Source: DAISJD01 sp036821645
GTDB lineage: Bacteria > Pseudomonadota > Alphaproteobacteria > ATCC43930 > CGMCC-115725
DNA length: 64,000 nucleotides
Direction of reading: 5' to 3'
NCBI GenBank assembly: GCA_036821645.1
Contig: DAISJD010000003.1
Location: 1 to 64,000 of the forward strand
Positions 51,849-61,207 of the stretch are shown here, in pieces. A model generated the notes under the pieces. The model saw nothing but the letters and a program-made list of their open reading frames with translations. It searched no databases and was not told the DNA's origin. The translations under genes and the position numbers were made by a program. Within the stretch, counting starts at the first letter, position 1; every line of letters starts with the position of its first letter.

Positions 51849-53444
51849 ATGATCGACGCTTTATTCAGTCTCAATCAGCCGGCTCTCCGCTGGTCCTTGG
51901 GTCTCATCCTTTGCCTGATTGGCTGGTTGGCTGCCCGTAAGGCGGCGGGGGCCTTCACACGCAGCTCTGTGCCGTATCTGCTGTTGGATTTGGCCCCCGC
52001 CCTCGGCTGGTTCGCCTGGTTCAGCCTTTTTTCTGGCCGGGCCATTTTATCCGGTATCCTCGTCTTTGCGATGGGGGCCTTCATCGCCCTCATCGATACG
52101 ACCAAACGCCTCGTTTTGCGTGAATCGTTGATTTTCTCGGATATAGCGGAATTCGAAGAACTGATCCGCCATCCCGATCTTTACATTCCCTTTGCCGGAA
52201 CGGGGCTTGTGGTCGGCGGATTGGCCGCAGCATTCTTCGCCGTTCTCGCCCTTGGTTATTGGGAACGGGCGATCCCCGGATTTGGCTGGGCGACCACGCT
52301 CGGTGCCGTGGTCCTCGTCTTCTTTTTACGGCATCTCTGGGGCAATCACAAACTGGTCCAAGCAATTGCCCGCTGCATGAGACGCTGGGAACCGCGCTAC
52401 GACCCGGCCGGCGATGCCAAACGATTCGGTCCCTTTGCCTGCCACACCATCTATGCGACCATTGCCCGCGCCGAGCGTGCCGAGCGCCAGCGCGCGGCTG
52501 AGACGCCATCACGCGATCGGCGCACCGATCAGGCGGCTTCTACAGTAAAGTCCGGCGATCGTTCGGCTGCGGGACCCATCGTTTTGGTCCAAAGCGAATC
52601 CTTTTTCGATCCGCGCCGCTTGCCGCTCGATCTCCCAAACGATCTCTTGCCATGCTTCGATCGCTGCCGCTCTGAGGGGGGACAAAACGGCTTTTTAGAA
52701 GTAACCGCCTGGGGTGCAAATACCATGCGCACGGAATTCGCCGCCCTAACCGGGCTCGACGACGCGGCACTGGGCTATGACCGGTACAATCCCTATCACG
52801 GTTTCGCCAAGCACCCGATCCATTCGCTGGCCAAAAGCTTGAAAGCCCATGGCTATGAAACGATCTGCGTGCACCCCTTCGATCCGGTTTTCTTTCACCG
52901 ACACAAGATTCTGCCCTTACTGGGGTTCGACCATTTCATCACCGAATCTGCGTTCAAGCATGCCAAACGGACCGGAAAATACGTCTCGGATACGGCAATT
53001 GCCGACTATGTTCTGTCTCTGATCCGTACGCGCAATCACAAGATTTTTATTTTCGTGATCACGATGCAGAACCACGGCCCGTGGCCTGCCAGTACAAGCG
53101 ACGTTCCCGCCCCCCAGGGCCTCTCGGCCGATCACTGGTCCTTGCTCCATTCCTATCTTGACGGTCTGAAGGATTCCGATGCGATGCTGGGGCATCTGCA
53201 TCAAGCGCTGAAAGGGGGCCACGATCACGCAACTCTTGGATTCTATGGCGATCATATGCCCAGCCTGCCTCAGATTTTCGACGCGCTCGATTTTAACGAT
53301 CCCCGGCCCGATTACCTGATCTGGAGTAAAACCGCACAGACCACACAATCGGCAACCCTACCCGCGCACGATTTATCAATCACACTAGAAACAACCCATG
53401 GTATAGGTTATATCTCCCAACCCACACCCGTCGCCACTTGCTAG
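51849..53444 (+). CDS. LTA-synthase/sulfatase-fold membrane phosphotransferase, RkpI-like
   Basis: This is a 531-aa protein. About five hydrophobic segments (1-190) are followed by a soluble alkaline-phosphatase-superfamily domain. Metal and nucleophile positions resemble LtaS/OpgB: QSESFFD (metal ligand), WGANTMRTEFAALTG (candidate Thr nucleophile) and FYGDHMPSLP (metal ligands Asp/His). LtaS-type enzymes move phosphoglycerol from phosphatidylglycerol to an acceptor alcohol. It starts 9 bp after the SDR gene. Placement in a capsule lipid cluster suggests head-group transfer onto the lipid. Confidence 0.82.
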   Translation: MIDALFSLNQPALRWSLGLILCLIGWLAARKAAGAFTRSSVPYLLLDLAPALGWFAWFSLFSGRAILSGILVFAMGAFIALIDTTKRLVLRESLIFSDIAEFEELIRHPDLYIPFAGTGLVVGGLAAAFFAVLALGYWERAIPGFGWATTLGAVVLVFFLRHLWGNHKLVQAIARCMRRWEPRYDPAGDAKRFGPFACHTIYATIARAERAERQRAAETPSRDRRTDQAASTVKSGDRSAAGPIVLVQSESFFDPRRLPLDLPNDLLPCFDRCRSEGGQNGFLEVTAWGANTMRTEFAALTGLDDAALGYDRYNPYHGFAKHPIHSLAKSLKAHGYETICVHPFDPVFFHRHKILPLLGFDHFITESAFKHAKRTGKYVSDTAIADYVLSLIRTRNHKIFIFVITMQNHGPWPASTSDVPAPQGLSADHWSLLHSYLDGLKDSDAMLGHLHQALKGGHDHATLGFYGDHMPSLPQIFDALDFNDPRPDYLIWSKTAQTTQSATLPAHDLSITLETTHGIGYISQPTPVATC

Positions 53445-53748
53445 AGAGTCTTTTCCACAGCTAAAAAAGAGAATATTGTGCCACAGGACGTTTTTTTTTG
53501 CGGGGCAGAGTTTTTATTGCACCGACAATGCATCCTTGCATGTTGGTAGTTGGATACCTTAATTCTGTCAGCCGAAACGGTCATCCTGAAATCCCGCTTC
53601 GAAGAGAACGGTGTCAAGGATGGGAAGCATGGTTTGGGATCGATGCTCAAACTAGGCATGTTTCAGTGAAACTGGATATCCTGCGGCCCTGCCTGTCAAC
53701 GCAGTGACGATCCCGACATGACGACAGCGAGAGATTAGCCGAGTTCCA
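53445..53748. other. Intergenic region upstream of the polyketide synthase gene
   Basis: These 304 bp contain an AT-rich first third, a TTGCAT/TTAATT pair around 53535-53565 that could be a weak promoter, and no convincing terminator or ORF. The gap suggests the synthase has its own promoter. The ribosome site before 53749 is weak. Confidence 0.35.
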
Positions 53749-56700
53749 ATGCGTCCCAAGAACATGCTTGCCATTATCGGCGCCGCCTGCCGGTTGCCTG
53801 GTGCCGAAACACTGGATCAATTCTGGGACAATCTGCTGCATGGCCGGGACTCTCTTTCACCGCTTGGCAATGATCGTTGGTCCTATCGTCTCTATGGTCA
53901 TCCAGATCCCGCGCAGCGGGGCAAAACCTATGCGCCGCGCGCCGGTCTTCTGACCGAGATCGACCGGTTCGATGCCGGGTTTTTCGGCATGTCGCCCCGC
54001 GAAGCCGCCGAGATCGACCCCCAGCAACGCATCATGCTCGAAGTCGCTTGGCGCACGATCGAAGATGCCGGGCTCGGCGGGCGAAAGATCAACGGCAGCG
54101 ACACGGCCGTCTTCGTCGCGGCTTCCGGCACGGACTATGCCAACCTGCGTCTCACCGACCCGTCCGGGGCCGATGCCTATTTCATGCCCGGCAACACGCT
54201 CAGCATCATTTCCAACCGCCTCTCCTATGTTTTCGATCTGCATGGTCCAAGCCTGACCGTCGATACCGCTTGTTCTTCCTCTCTCGTCGCCCTTCATCTT
54301 GCCTGCGAAGCCTTGCGCGACGGCAAGGCCGACATGGCGCTTGTGGGCGGCATCAATCTTCTCTTATCCCCTTATCCCTTCATCGGGTTTTCCCGGGCCT
54401 CGATGCTGTCGGCCAAGGGCAGTTGCTTTGCCTTCGACCATCGGGCCGACGGCTATGTCCGCGCCGAAGGGGCCGGTGCCGTCCTCTTGAAACCGCTCGA
54501 CGCGGCTTTGGCCGATGGGGATCGGGTGCGGGGCGTCATCCTCAATACCGGTGTCAATTCGGACGGTCGCACCGTCGGCTTGTCTTTTCCCAATACCCAC
54601 GCCCAGGCAGCATTGCTGCAAGAGGTTTACGGGGATATCGGGCTTGATCCGGCCGATCTCAGCTTCTTCGAGGCCCATGGTACAGGTACGCCCGCAGGCG
54701 ATCCCGTCGAAGCGGGGGCGATCGGTCGCATTTTGGGGCAAAAACGGACCGCCCCACTCGCCATTGGGTCGGTTAAAACCAATATCGGCCATCTTGAATC
54801 GGCCTCCGGCATCGCCGGTCTTCTCAAGGTGATGCTGGCGCTGGAAAAGGGCGTCATCCCGCCGTCGATCAATCTGGAAAAACCCAATCCCTCCATTGAT
54901 TGGGAAGGATTGAATCTGCGGGTGAATACCGAACTCACCCCGCTTGATCCCGCCTTGCCCAGGATTGCAGGGGTCAATTCATTTGGATTCGGCGGCACAA
55001 ACGGTCATGTAGTCATGGCCGCACCGCCGTCCCGTCCAACCCCGGCCCAAGACGAGACCACGCCCTCAGGCCAACAGAATCTGCCGCCGCTGATTATCAG
55101 CGCCCGCAGCGAGACGGCGCTGAAATCGCTCGCCAAATCCTGGCAAGATCGCCTCATTCTGGCCGACGAGTCCGAGCTACCTTCTCTGTTGCGCGCCGCA
55201 GCCAAACGCCGGGAACGGGCGGCGAACCGACTGGTGGTCAACGCCGATGGCAAAACCGCGCTGGTAGAAGCGCTGGGCGATTTTACCGCCGGTGTCGAAA
55301 CCACGGCTGCCATCAATCATTTGGCATCGGACGACCATCGGATCGCCTTCGTCTTTTCCGGCAATGGCGCACAATATGTCGGCATGGCCCAAGAGGCCAT
55401 CGCCACATCCGCGCAGTTCAGAGCAGCCCTGCTACGCGTCGATGCCCAGTTTCGTCCCTATCTGTCCTGGTCCATCGTTGATCAATTGTCCAAGCCCGAC
55501 GATGACGGCAGCCTTGCCCATACCGATATCGCCCAACCGACTCTGTTTGCCATTCAAGTCGCCCTGGTCGAGACCTTGGCCTTGAACGGGGTCACGGGCG
55601 ATGCGTTTTTCGGTCATAGCGTGGGTGAAATCGCCGCCGCCTGGGCGGCGGGGGGGCTTACGCTCGACGAGGCCTGTCGCACGATTGCCGCCCGCAGCGC
55701 CAATCAAGAAAAAACCAAGGGCACTGGGCGCATGGCCGTCCTTGCCATGCCTGCCGATCAGGCCGAACCCTTCATCGCCAAAATCGACCCCGCCCTGACG
55801 ATCGCCGGTTACAACAGTGCCGATGGCCTGACGATCGCGGGACCGGGCCATGCCATTGCAGCCTTGGGTGTCAGAGCCCAGGCACAGTCCGTGCGTTTTA
55901 AAGAACTCGATCTCGATTACGCCTTCCATTGCGCCTTGATGGACCCGGTGAAAGAAACGACCCTAACGGATTTGGTCGGCCTCAATCCCACCCCGCCCTG
56001 TCGGCCGTTTTTTTCTACCGTCACAGGCATGCGTCATGTCACACCGCTTGACGGCACTTATTGGTGGCGCAACATCCGGGAACCCGTACGCTTTGCCGCC
56101 GCCGTGGATGGCTTGATCGAAGAAGGGTTTCGGATCTTCCTCGAAATCGGTCCGAACCCCATTCTTTTGGCCTATATCCGTGACGGATTGCGTAGCCGGA
56201 ACAGTCATGGCCATGCACTTGCCACCCTGTCGAAGCGCTTGCCAAACGGCAACCCCTTCCCCCGGATCATAGCCGATCTCGAAGCCGCCGGGGCGGATTT
56301 CAGCGAAGGTCCGCTCTATGCTGGTCCGGTCGCATTCGACGATCTGCCGGTGCATCCTTTCGCCGACGAACGCCATTGGTATAAACATACGACCGAGACC
56401 ACAGACCTCATCAACCCGCTCTACGATCATCCGCTGCTCGGTTTTCGCCGCGATACGTCCGTGACCACATGGTTCAACCATGTGGATCTCACCCGTTACG
56501 GCTGGCTCGGCGATCACGCCGTCCAGGGCGGGGCCTTGCTGCCTGCAGCAGGTTTCATCGATATCGCCCTTGCGGCGGCACGGGCACTCTTTCCTGAAGC
56601 CTCCAGTCTCCAGATCGACGATCTTGAATTGCGCCGGGCCATGAACCTCCCCAAGGACCGGACGCTGGAAATCAGGACCAGCGTCGTCGGCACGGGTCAC

Positions 56701-59700
56701 GAAGTTCAGATCGCCTCCAGAACCCGTCTTAGCGACGAATCATGGACAATCCATGCGACGGCGCGGGTGGCGAAGGGCTGGCGTCTCGCCCATGGCGGCC
56801 CGGCTCTACCGAAAATCGGCGGCATCACCCTCGATCCCGTTCAGTTCTATCGTGATGTCGAACGGCTTGGCTTCACCTACGGTCCCCATTTTCAGCCCTT
56901 GACGACGATTGCTGTCTTGGGCCCGACAGAGGCCGTCGTTCATTTTACCGACGATGCCCTCCCGCTTGAGCCTGAGGCTTGGCTCATGCATCCCGCCTTG
57001 GTCGATGGCGCGTTGCAAGGCCTTTTGGCACTTCTGCTGCGACACCCCGATCTGCCGCCCGGCATCTCCTTCCTGCCCTGGCGCTTCGGCTCGATCCGTC
57101 TCGTCGACAAAGCAGCCGGTCGTCCGGTCGCCGCCGCCCTCACCCTGCACCATCTCGGTCGACGCAGCGTGCGGGCCGCCATCCATCTGTTCAATGCCAA
57201 TCATCAACCGATCGCCATTTTCAATGATTGTTGGTTTCAACGGGTTGACGTCGCCCAGCATCACGGGCCAGAAAGCGAATTGTTCACGGTCGAGCGCATT
57301 GCGGCCCCCCTGTCGGGCATAAGCGCCCCGCCAGCCGCACTGAGCTTCGATCTCGATGCTTGGCAAGCCCAGTTCATCGCACTTGAGGATAAAAAACCGG
57401 CCGAAGTGGGCGCGTTGCTGAATGGGTTCATCGCCAGTTCGACCTATCGCCTCTTCGATCGGCTCTGCGATGGCCAGGGGGTGATTGCGGTCGCGGATTT
57501 GGTTGGTGCGGGTAAACTGCATCCAAGCGCCAGCGCGTTCCTGAATGGATTGTTGCTCCATCTCGAACAGGGGGGGCTTGCCCATCGCGATCAAGGACGT
57601 TGGGTTCTGGACCCAGCCGATCTGCCGGATCCGAACGAGATTTGGCGCCTCATGATGGCGGACTATCCCGATCTCGTCACCGAACTCGCCCTCGTCGGCG
57701 AAGCGGTTGCGGCCCTTGCGCACAGTCTTGCCAACGGGACCGATGCCGCCCCGCAGTGGAACGACGTGCTCATCGACGAATTCCTCCATGGCGGTCCGGT
57801 CGGTCGGCGCGCGGTCGAGGCCATTGCCGACCAAGTTCGCACCATCGTCTCGACATGGCCTGTCGATCGGCCCCTTCGCATTCTGGAAATCGGCGCGCGA
57901 TCCGGCGCTGTGATGCGCGCGGTCACGCGGGCTTTGCGCGAGGATCAGGGGCGTTTCACGTATTTGGTAACCGATCCCAGCGAGAAATCGGTCGACCGTC
58001 TCGCGGCCGAAGCCCTGTCCCTCGAAGGGGTCGATGCCGCCCTTTGGCATCCGGGGACCGGCGATCTTGGTGCTGAGGCCGGCCCCTTCGATCTTATTTT
58101 GTCGGTGCAAGCCTTCACCCGCTGCGGTCTCGATCGTACCGCCTTGAAACGGCTTGAGACGCTGTCGGCCCCTGGCGGTCGCCTGCTTGCGATCGAGCCG
58201 ATGCCCAATGCCGCCTGGGATCTCGTCTTTGGGGCCACGGCCGGTTGGTGGCATGACAGTGCAGAGGCCCATCTGCCCGTCTCCGCACAATTGAACGCGG
58301 GTGAATTGGAACGGTTTTTGGCCGAAGCGGGGTTTACCGACCCCTGTCTTGCCCCCTTCACCGATGCGCCATGGCCGACCGATCTCATCACCGCGACGAT
58401 TCCAGTTTCCAGACGAACGGCAGAGTGCCATCCGGCAAAACTCTTGACCAATCGTCTTTTACTCGGCCAAGAGGGGGCGCTCGCCGCCGCCTTGGTGGCG
58501 GGGCTCGCAGAACCGGGCGTTACGGTTCGCCTGATCCCTACACCAGAACAGCTCGACCGCCACATCGTCGATGGCGACACTGATCTCATTATCCTGCCGT
58601 TTGCAGACGAGCGCGCCCTCGCCGCCCATTTGGGCCTGATCGCCGCAACCGTGCGGGCCTTGGGCGAACGATCGGTTCGCCTGTGGCTGATCACCCGGGA
58701 TGCGGGACATCCCGATCCGGCACGCTTTACCGATGCAACCCCGATCCAGGCGGCAGCGGGGGCCGTGATCGGTTTTGCCCGGTCGATCGCCAATGAACAT
58801 CATGGCTATCAGATCCGCACGCTCGACCTCAGTCATGGTCTCGATCCGGCACAAATTCCGGCCATCGTGGCCGCCGAACTCTCGGCAGCAGGGGCCGAAC
58901 GGGAAATCCATTGGACGAAACTCGGCAGGTTCGTGCCGCGCGTACGCCGTTATCTGGCCCCGCCATCGGCACCGACCGACCAAAAGACCCCCGGTACCAA
59001 ACTGGATATCCTTCATCCGGGCCGCCTCGACAGTCTGACCTGGGTTCCTTTCACCCCGGTTGAACCGGGCCCCGATCAGGTCGCCCTCAGCGTCAAGGCA
59101 TCGGCCTTGAATTTCCGCGACGTGATGTGGGCCATGGGCCTCTTGCCCGAGGAAGCCTTGATCGACGGCTATGCCGGTCCCACCCTTGGGCTTGAATGCG
59201 CCGGTATCATCACGGCTGTGGGGCGGAACGTCCGACACTTCGCCGTCGGCGATCGGGTCAGCGCTTTCGCACCGGCCGCCCTTGCGTCCCATGTCGTCAC
59301 CGATGCCACCTGCGTTACCCGCCTTCCCGACGCCATTTCATTCGCGGCCGGGGCGACCATCCCCGTCGCGTTCATCACTGTGGTCTATTCCCTCGGCTGG
59401 ATGGGGCGGCTTTCGGTCGGGGAAACCGTCTTGATTCACGGCGGCGCCGGTGGCGTCGGTCTCGCCGCAATCCAATATGCCCAGTATATCGGGGCAAAAA
59501 TCATCGCCACCGTCGGGTCCAGCGTCAAACGGGCCTTTCTTGAACGATTGGGCATCCAACATATCCTTGATTCGCGCAGCCTCACCTTCGTCGACGATGT
59601 GCGCGCCATCACCGGGGGTGCCGGGGTCGATGTCGTGCTGAACTCGCTCGGCGGCGACGCGATGGAGCGCAGCATCGGCCTCTTGAAGCCGTTCGGTCGC

Positions 59701-61143
59701 TTCATTGAATTGGGCAAACGGGATTTCTATCAGAACACTCGCATCGGCCTCAGGCCCTTGCGTGAAAATATCGCCTATTTTGCGATAGACGTCGATCGTC
59801 TGCCGCGCGTTGCGCCCGATCAGACGAATAAACTCTTGGCGGAGGTGGGCGATCTCTTGCAACGGGGGGCGTTGCGGCCACTGCCTCATTTGACGTACCG
59901 TTTTTCTGCGGTGACGGAGACGTTCCGCATCCTGCAAGCCTCCGACCATTTGGGTAAGATCGTCCTGGTTCCCGACCAGAACCAAACGGCCCTCACCGCC
60001 TATCGCCCCGCCTATCGCGCCGATGCCGAAGGCGTTTACGTGATCAGCGGCGGCATGGGCGGCTTCGGCCTTGTCACCGTCCAATGGTTGATCGCCCAAG
60101 GCGCACGCCGCCTTGCCTTGTTAGGCCGCACCATTGCCCCGTCCGTCGAGGCCGATGCCGTCTTCGCGCGTGCAAAACAACAAGGGGCGCATATCGAACT
60201 CTATCGGTGCGATGTGGGCGACGCGGACCGGCTGGAACAGGTTTTGTCGGCCATTCGCCGGGATCTGGGCCCGATTTGCGGTGTGATCCATGCCGCAGCC
60301 GCCTTGGACGATGGCCTCGTACGCGACATGACGGCGGAACGATGTGCCACCGCCTTACATGCCAAGCTTTTTGGTGCCCTCAATCTCGATCGTTTGACCC
60401 GTCAAGATCCTGTAAGCCTGTTCCTCCTCTATTCCTCGGCTACCACCGGTCTTGGGGCACCCGGACAATCGAGCTATGTCGCGGCCAATCTCGGTCTTGA
60501 AACCCTGGCCGATGCCCGGCGTCAGGCCGGATTGCCGGCGCAGGTGATCGGCTGGGGACCGATTGCCGATGTCGGACTCCTGGCCCGCGACCCCGCCATG
60601 CGCGATGCCTTGGCCCGGCGTCTCGGAGCCACCCCCGTTCCGGCCCTGCGCGCCTTGGACAGTGTCGCACCCTTTTTGGCCGAGCCTTCTCTCAACGTCA
60701 TGTCGGCTGCGGTCGACTGGACCCGCGCCTTGGCAAGCCTGCCGATCGCGCAATCGGGTCTCTATGCCGCCGTGCGGGCGCGCAGCACCGACCCTGTGCA
60801 TCATGGCGATTTGCGCGACCGGCTAGCCGCCGCCGACGCACAAGAAGCGGCAAGCCTGCTGCTCGATCTGTTGCGCCACGAGTTGGCCCGGATCTTCCGG
60901 CTGGCCCCCGACCGGATCGATGCCCGCAAATCGATGGCCCAATTCGGCATGGATTCCCTGATGGCCGTCGAATTGCAGCTTGCCCTTGAATCACAATTGG
61001 GAATCAGCTTACCGTTGATGATCCTGTCCGACGGGGCCAGCCTCAATGTCGTCGTCCAGCGGATCCTGCCCATGATCCAAGGAACTGGGGAACAACGCTC
61101 AAGTGTCGCCACGGTGTTGGAACGCTATGAACCTGGGACATGA
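53749..61143 (+). CDS. Iterative type I polyketide/fatty-acid synthase, RkpA-like
   Basis: A single 2464-aa megasynthase. Domain order from motifs: KS at about 1-430 with Cys175 (DTACSSS), His310 (EAHGTGT) and His348 (NIGH); AT at about 530-860 with Ser624 (GHSVGE); DH at about 895-1165 with His923 (HAVQGGALLP) and Asp1086 (HPALVDGA); a methyltransferase-like region at about 1300-1540 (ILEIGARSG); ER at about 1735-2060 (IHGGAGGVG); KR at about 2085-2280 (SGGMGGFG, Tyr2243); ACP near 2365-2455 with Ser2403 (GMDSL). There is no thioesterase, so an acyl-ACP is probably handed to the oxoamine synthase downstream. It resembles rhizobial RkpA. Confidence 0.93.
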   Translation: MRPKNMLAIIGAACRLPGAETLDQFWDNLLHGRDSLSPLGNDRWSYRLYGHPDPAQRGKTYAPRAGLLTEIDRFDAGFFGMSPREAAEIDPQQRIMLEVAWRTIEDAGLGGRKINGSDTAVFVAASGTDYANLRLTDPSGADAYFMPGNTLSIISNRLSYVFDLHGPSLTVDTACSSSLVALHLACEALRDGKADMALVGGINLLLSPYPFIGFSRASMLSAKGSCFAFDHRADGYVRAEGAGAVLLKPLDAALADGDRVRGVILNTGVNSDGRTVGLSFPNTHAQAALLQEVYGDIGLDPADLSFFEAHGTGTPAGDPVEAGAIGRILGQKRTAPLAIGSVKTNIGHLESASGIAGLLKVMLALEKGVIPPSINLEKPNPSIDWEGLNLRVNTELTPLDPALPRIAGVNSFGFGGTNGHVVMAAPPSRPTPAQDETTPSGQQNLPPLIISARSETALKSLAKSWQDRLILADESELPSLLRAAAKRRERAANRLVVNADGKTALVEALGDFTAGVETTAAINHLASDDHRIAFVFSGNGAQYVGMAQEAIATSAQFRAALLRVDAQFRPYLSWSIVDQLSKPDDDGSLAHTDIAQPTLFAIQVALVETLALNGVTGDAFFGHSVGEIAAAWAAGGLTLDEACRTIAARSANQEKTKGTGRMAVLAMPADQAEPFIAKIDPALTIAGYNSADGLTIAGPGHAIAALGVRAQAQSVRFKELDLDYAFHCALMDPVKETTLTDLVGLNPTPPCRPFFSTVTGMRHVTPLDGTYWWRNIREPVRFAAAVDGLIEEGFRIFLEIGPNPILLAYIRDGLRSRNSHGHALATLSKRLPNGNPFPRIIADLEAAGADFSEGPLYAGPVAFDDLPVHPFADERHWYKHTTETTDLINPLYDHPLLGFRRDTSVTTWFNHVDLTRYGWLGDHAVQGGALLPAAGFIDIALAAARALFPEASSLQIDDLELRRAMNLPKDRTLEIRTSVVGTGHEVQIASRTRLSDESWTIHATARVAKGWRLAHGGPALPKIGGITLDPVQFYRDVERLGFTYGPHFQPLTTIAVLGPTEAVVHFTDDALPLEPEAWLMHPALVDGALQGLLALLLRHPDLPPGISFLPWRFGSIRLVDKAAGRPVAAALTLHHLGRRSVRAAIHLFNANHQPIAIFNDCWFQRVDVAQHHGPESELFTVERIAAPLSGISAPPAALSFDLDAWQAQFIALEDKKPAEVGALLNGFIASSTYRLFDRLCDGQGVIAVADLVGAGKLHPSASAFLNGLLLHLEQGGLAHRDQGRWVLDPADLPDPNEIWRLMMADYPDLVTELALVGEAVAALAHSLANGTDAAPQWNDVLIDEFLHGGPVGRRAVEAIADQVRTIVSTWPVDRPLRILEIGARSGAVMRAVTRALREDQGRFTYLVTDPSEKSVDRLAAEALSLEGVDAALWHPGTGDLGAEAGPFDLILSVQAFTRCGLDRTALKRLETLSAPGGRLLAIEPMPNAAWDLVFGATAGWWHDSAEAHLPVSAQLNAGELERFLAEAGFTDPCLAPFTDAPWPTDLITATIPVSRRTAECHPAKLLTNRLLLGQEGALAAALVAGLAEPGVTVRLIPTPEQLDRHIVDGDTDLIILPFADERALAAHLGLIAATVRALGERSVRLWLITRDAGHPDPARFTDATPIQAAAGAVIGFARSIANEHHGYQIRTLDLSHGLDPAQIPAIVAAELSAAGAEREIHWTKLGRFVPRVRRYLAPPSAPTDQKTPGTKLDILHPGRLDSLTWVPFTPVEPGPDQVALSVKASALNFRDVMWAMGLLPEEALIDGYAGPTLGLECAGIITAVGRNVRHFAVGDRVSAFAPAALASHVVTDATCVTRLPDAISFAAGATIPVAFITVVYSLGWMGRLSVGETVLIHGGAGGVGLAAIQYAQYIGAKIIATVGSSVKRAFLERLGIQHILDSRSLTFVDDVRAITGGAGVDVVLNSLGGDAMERSIGLLKPFGRFIELGKRDFYQNTRIGLRPLRENIAYFAIDVDRLPRVAPDQTNKLLAEVGDLLQRGALRPLPHLTYRFSAVTETFRILQASDHLGKIVLVPDQNQTALTAYRPAYRADAEGVYVISGGMGGFGLVTVQWLIAQGARRLALLGRTIAPSVEADAVFARAKQQGAHIELYRCDVGDADRLEQVLSAIRRDLGPICGVIHAAAALDDGLVRDMTAERCATALHAKLFGALNLDRLTRQDPVSLFLLYSSATTGLGAPGQSSYVAANLGLETLADARRQAGLPAQVIGWGPIADVGLLARDPAMRDALARRLGATPVPALRALDSVAPFLAEPSLNVMSAAVDWTRALASLPIAQSGLYAAVRARSTDPVHHGDLRDRLAAADAQEAASLLLDLLRHELARIFRLAPDRIDARKSMAQFGMDSLMAVELQLALESQLGISLPLMILSDGASLNVVVQRILPMIQGTGEQRSSVATVLERYEPGT

Positions 61144-61145
61144 GG

Positions 61146-61178
61146 ATCCTTTCCGGCGTTAAAGCCGCCGGAAAGGAT
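61146..61178 (+). other. Perfect 12-bp hairpin between synthase and oxoamine synthase genes
   Basis: ATCCTTTCCGGC (61146-61157) pairs with GCCGGAAAGGAT (61167-61178) around a 9-nt loop, starting 3 bp after the synthase stop. It has no T tract. It could stabilise the long upstream message, attenuate readthrough or separate expression levels. Confidence 0.7.
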
Positions 61179-61207
61179 GACTGACCGATGAGCGCTCTTT
61201 CAAGGAA

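Noticed and set aside
56806..58431. Minus-strand ORF (541 aa) inside the polyketide synthase
   Set aside because: It is antisense to the DH and MT-like regions of the synthase; composition is typical of a shadow frame.
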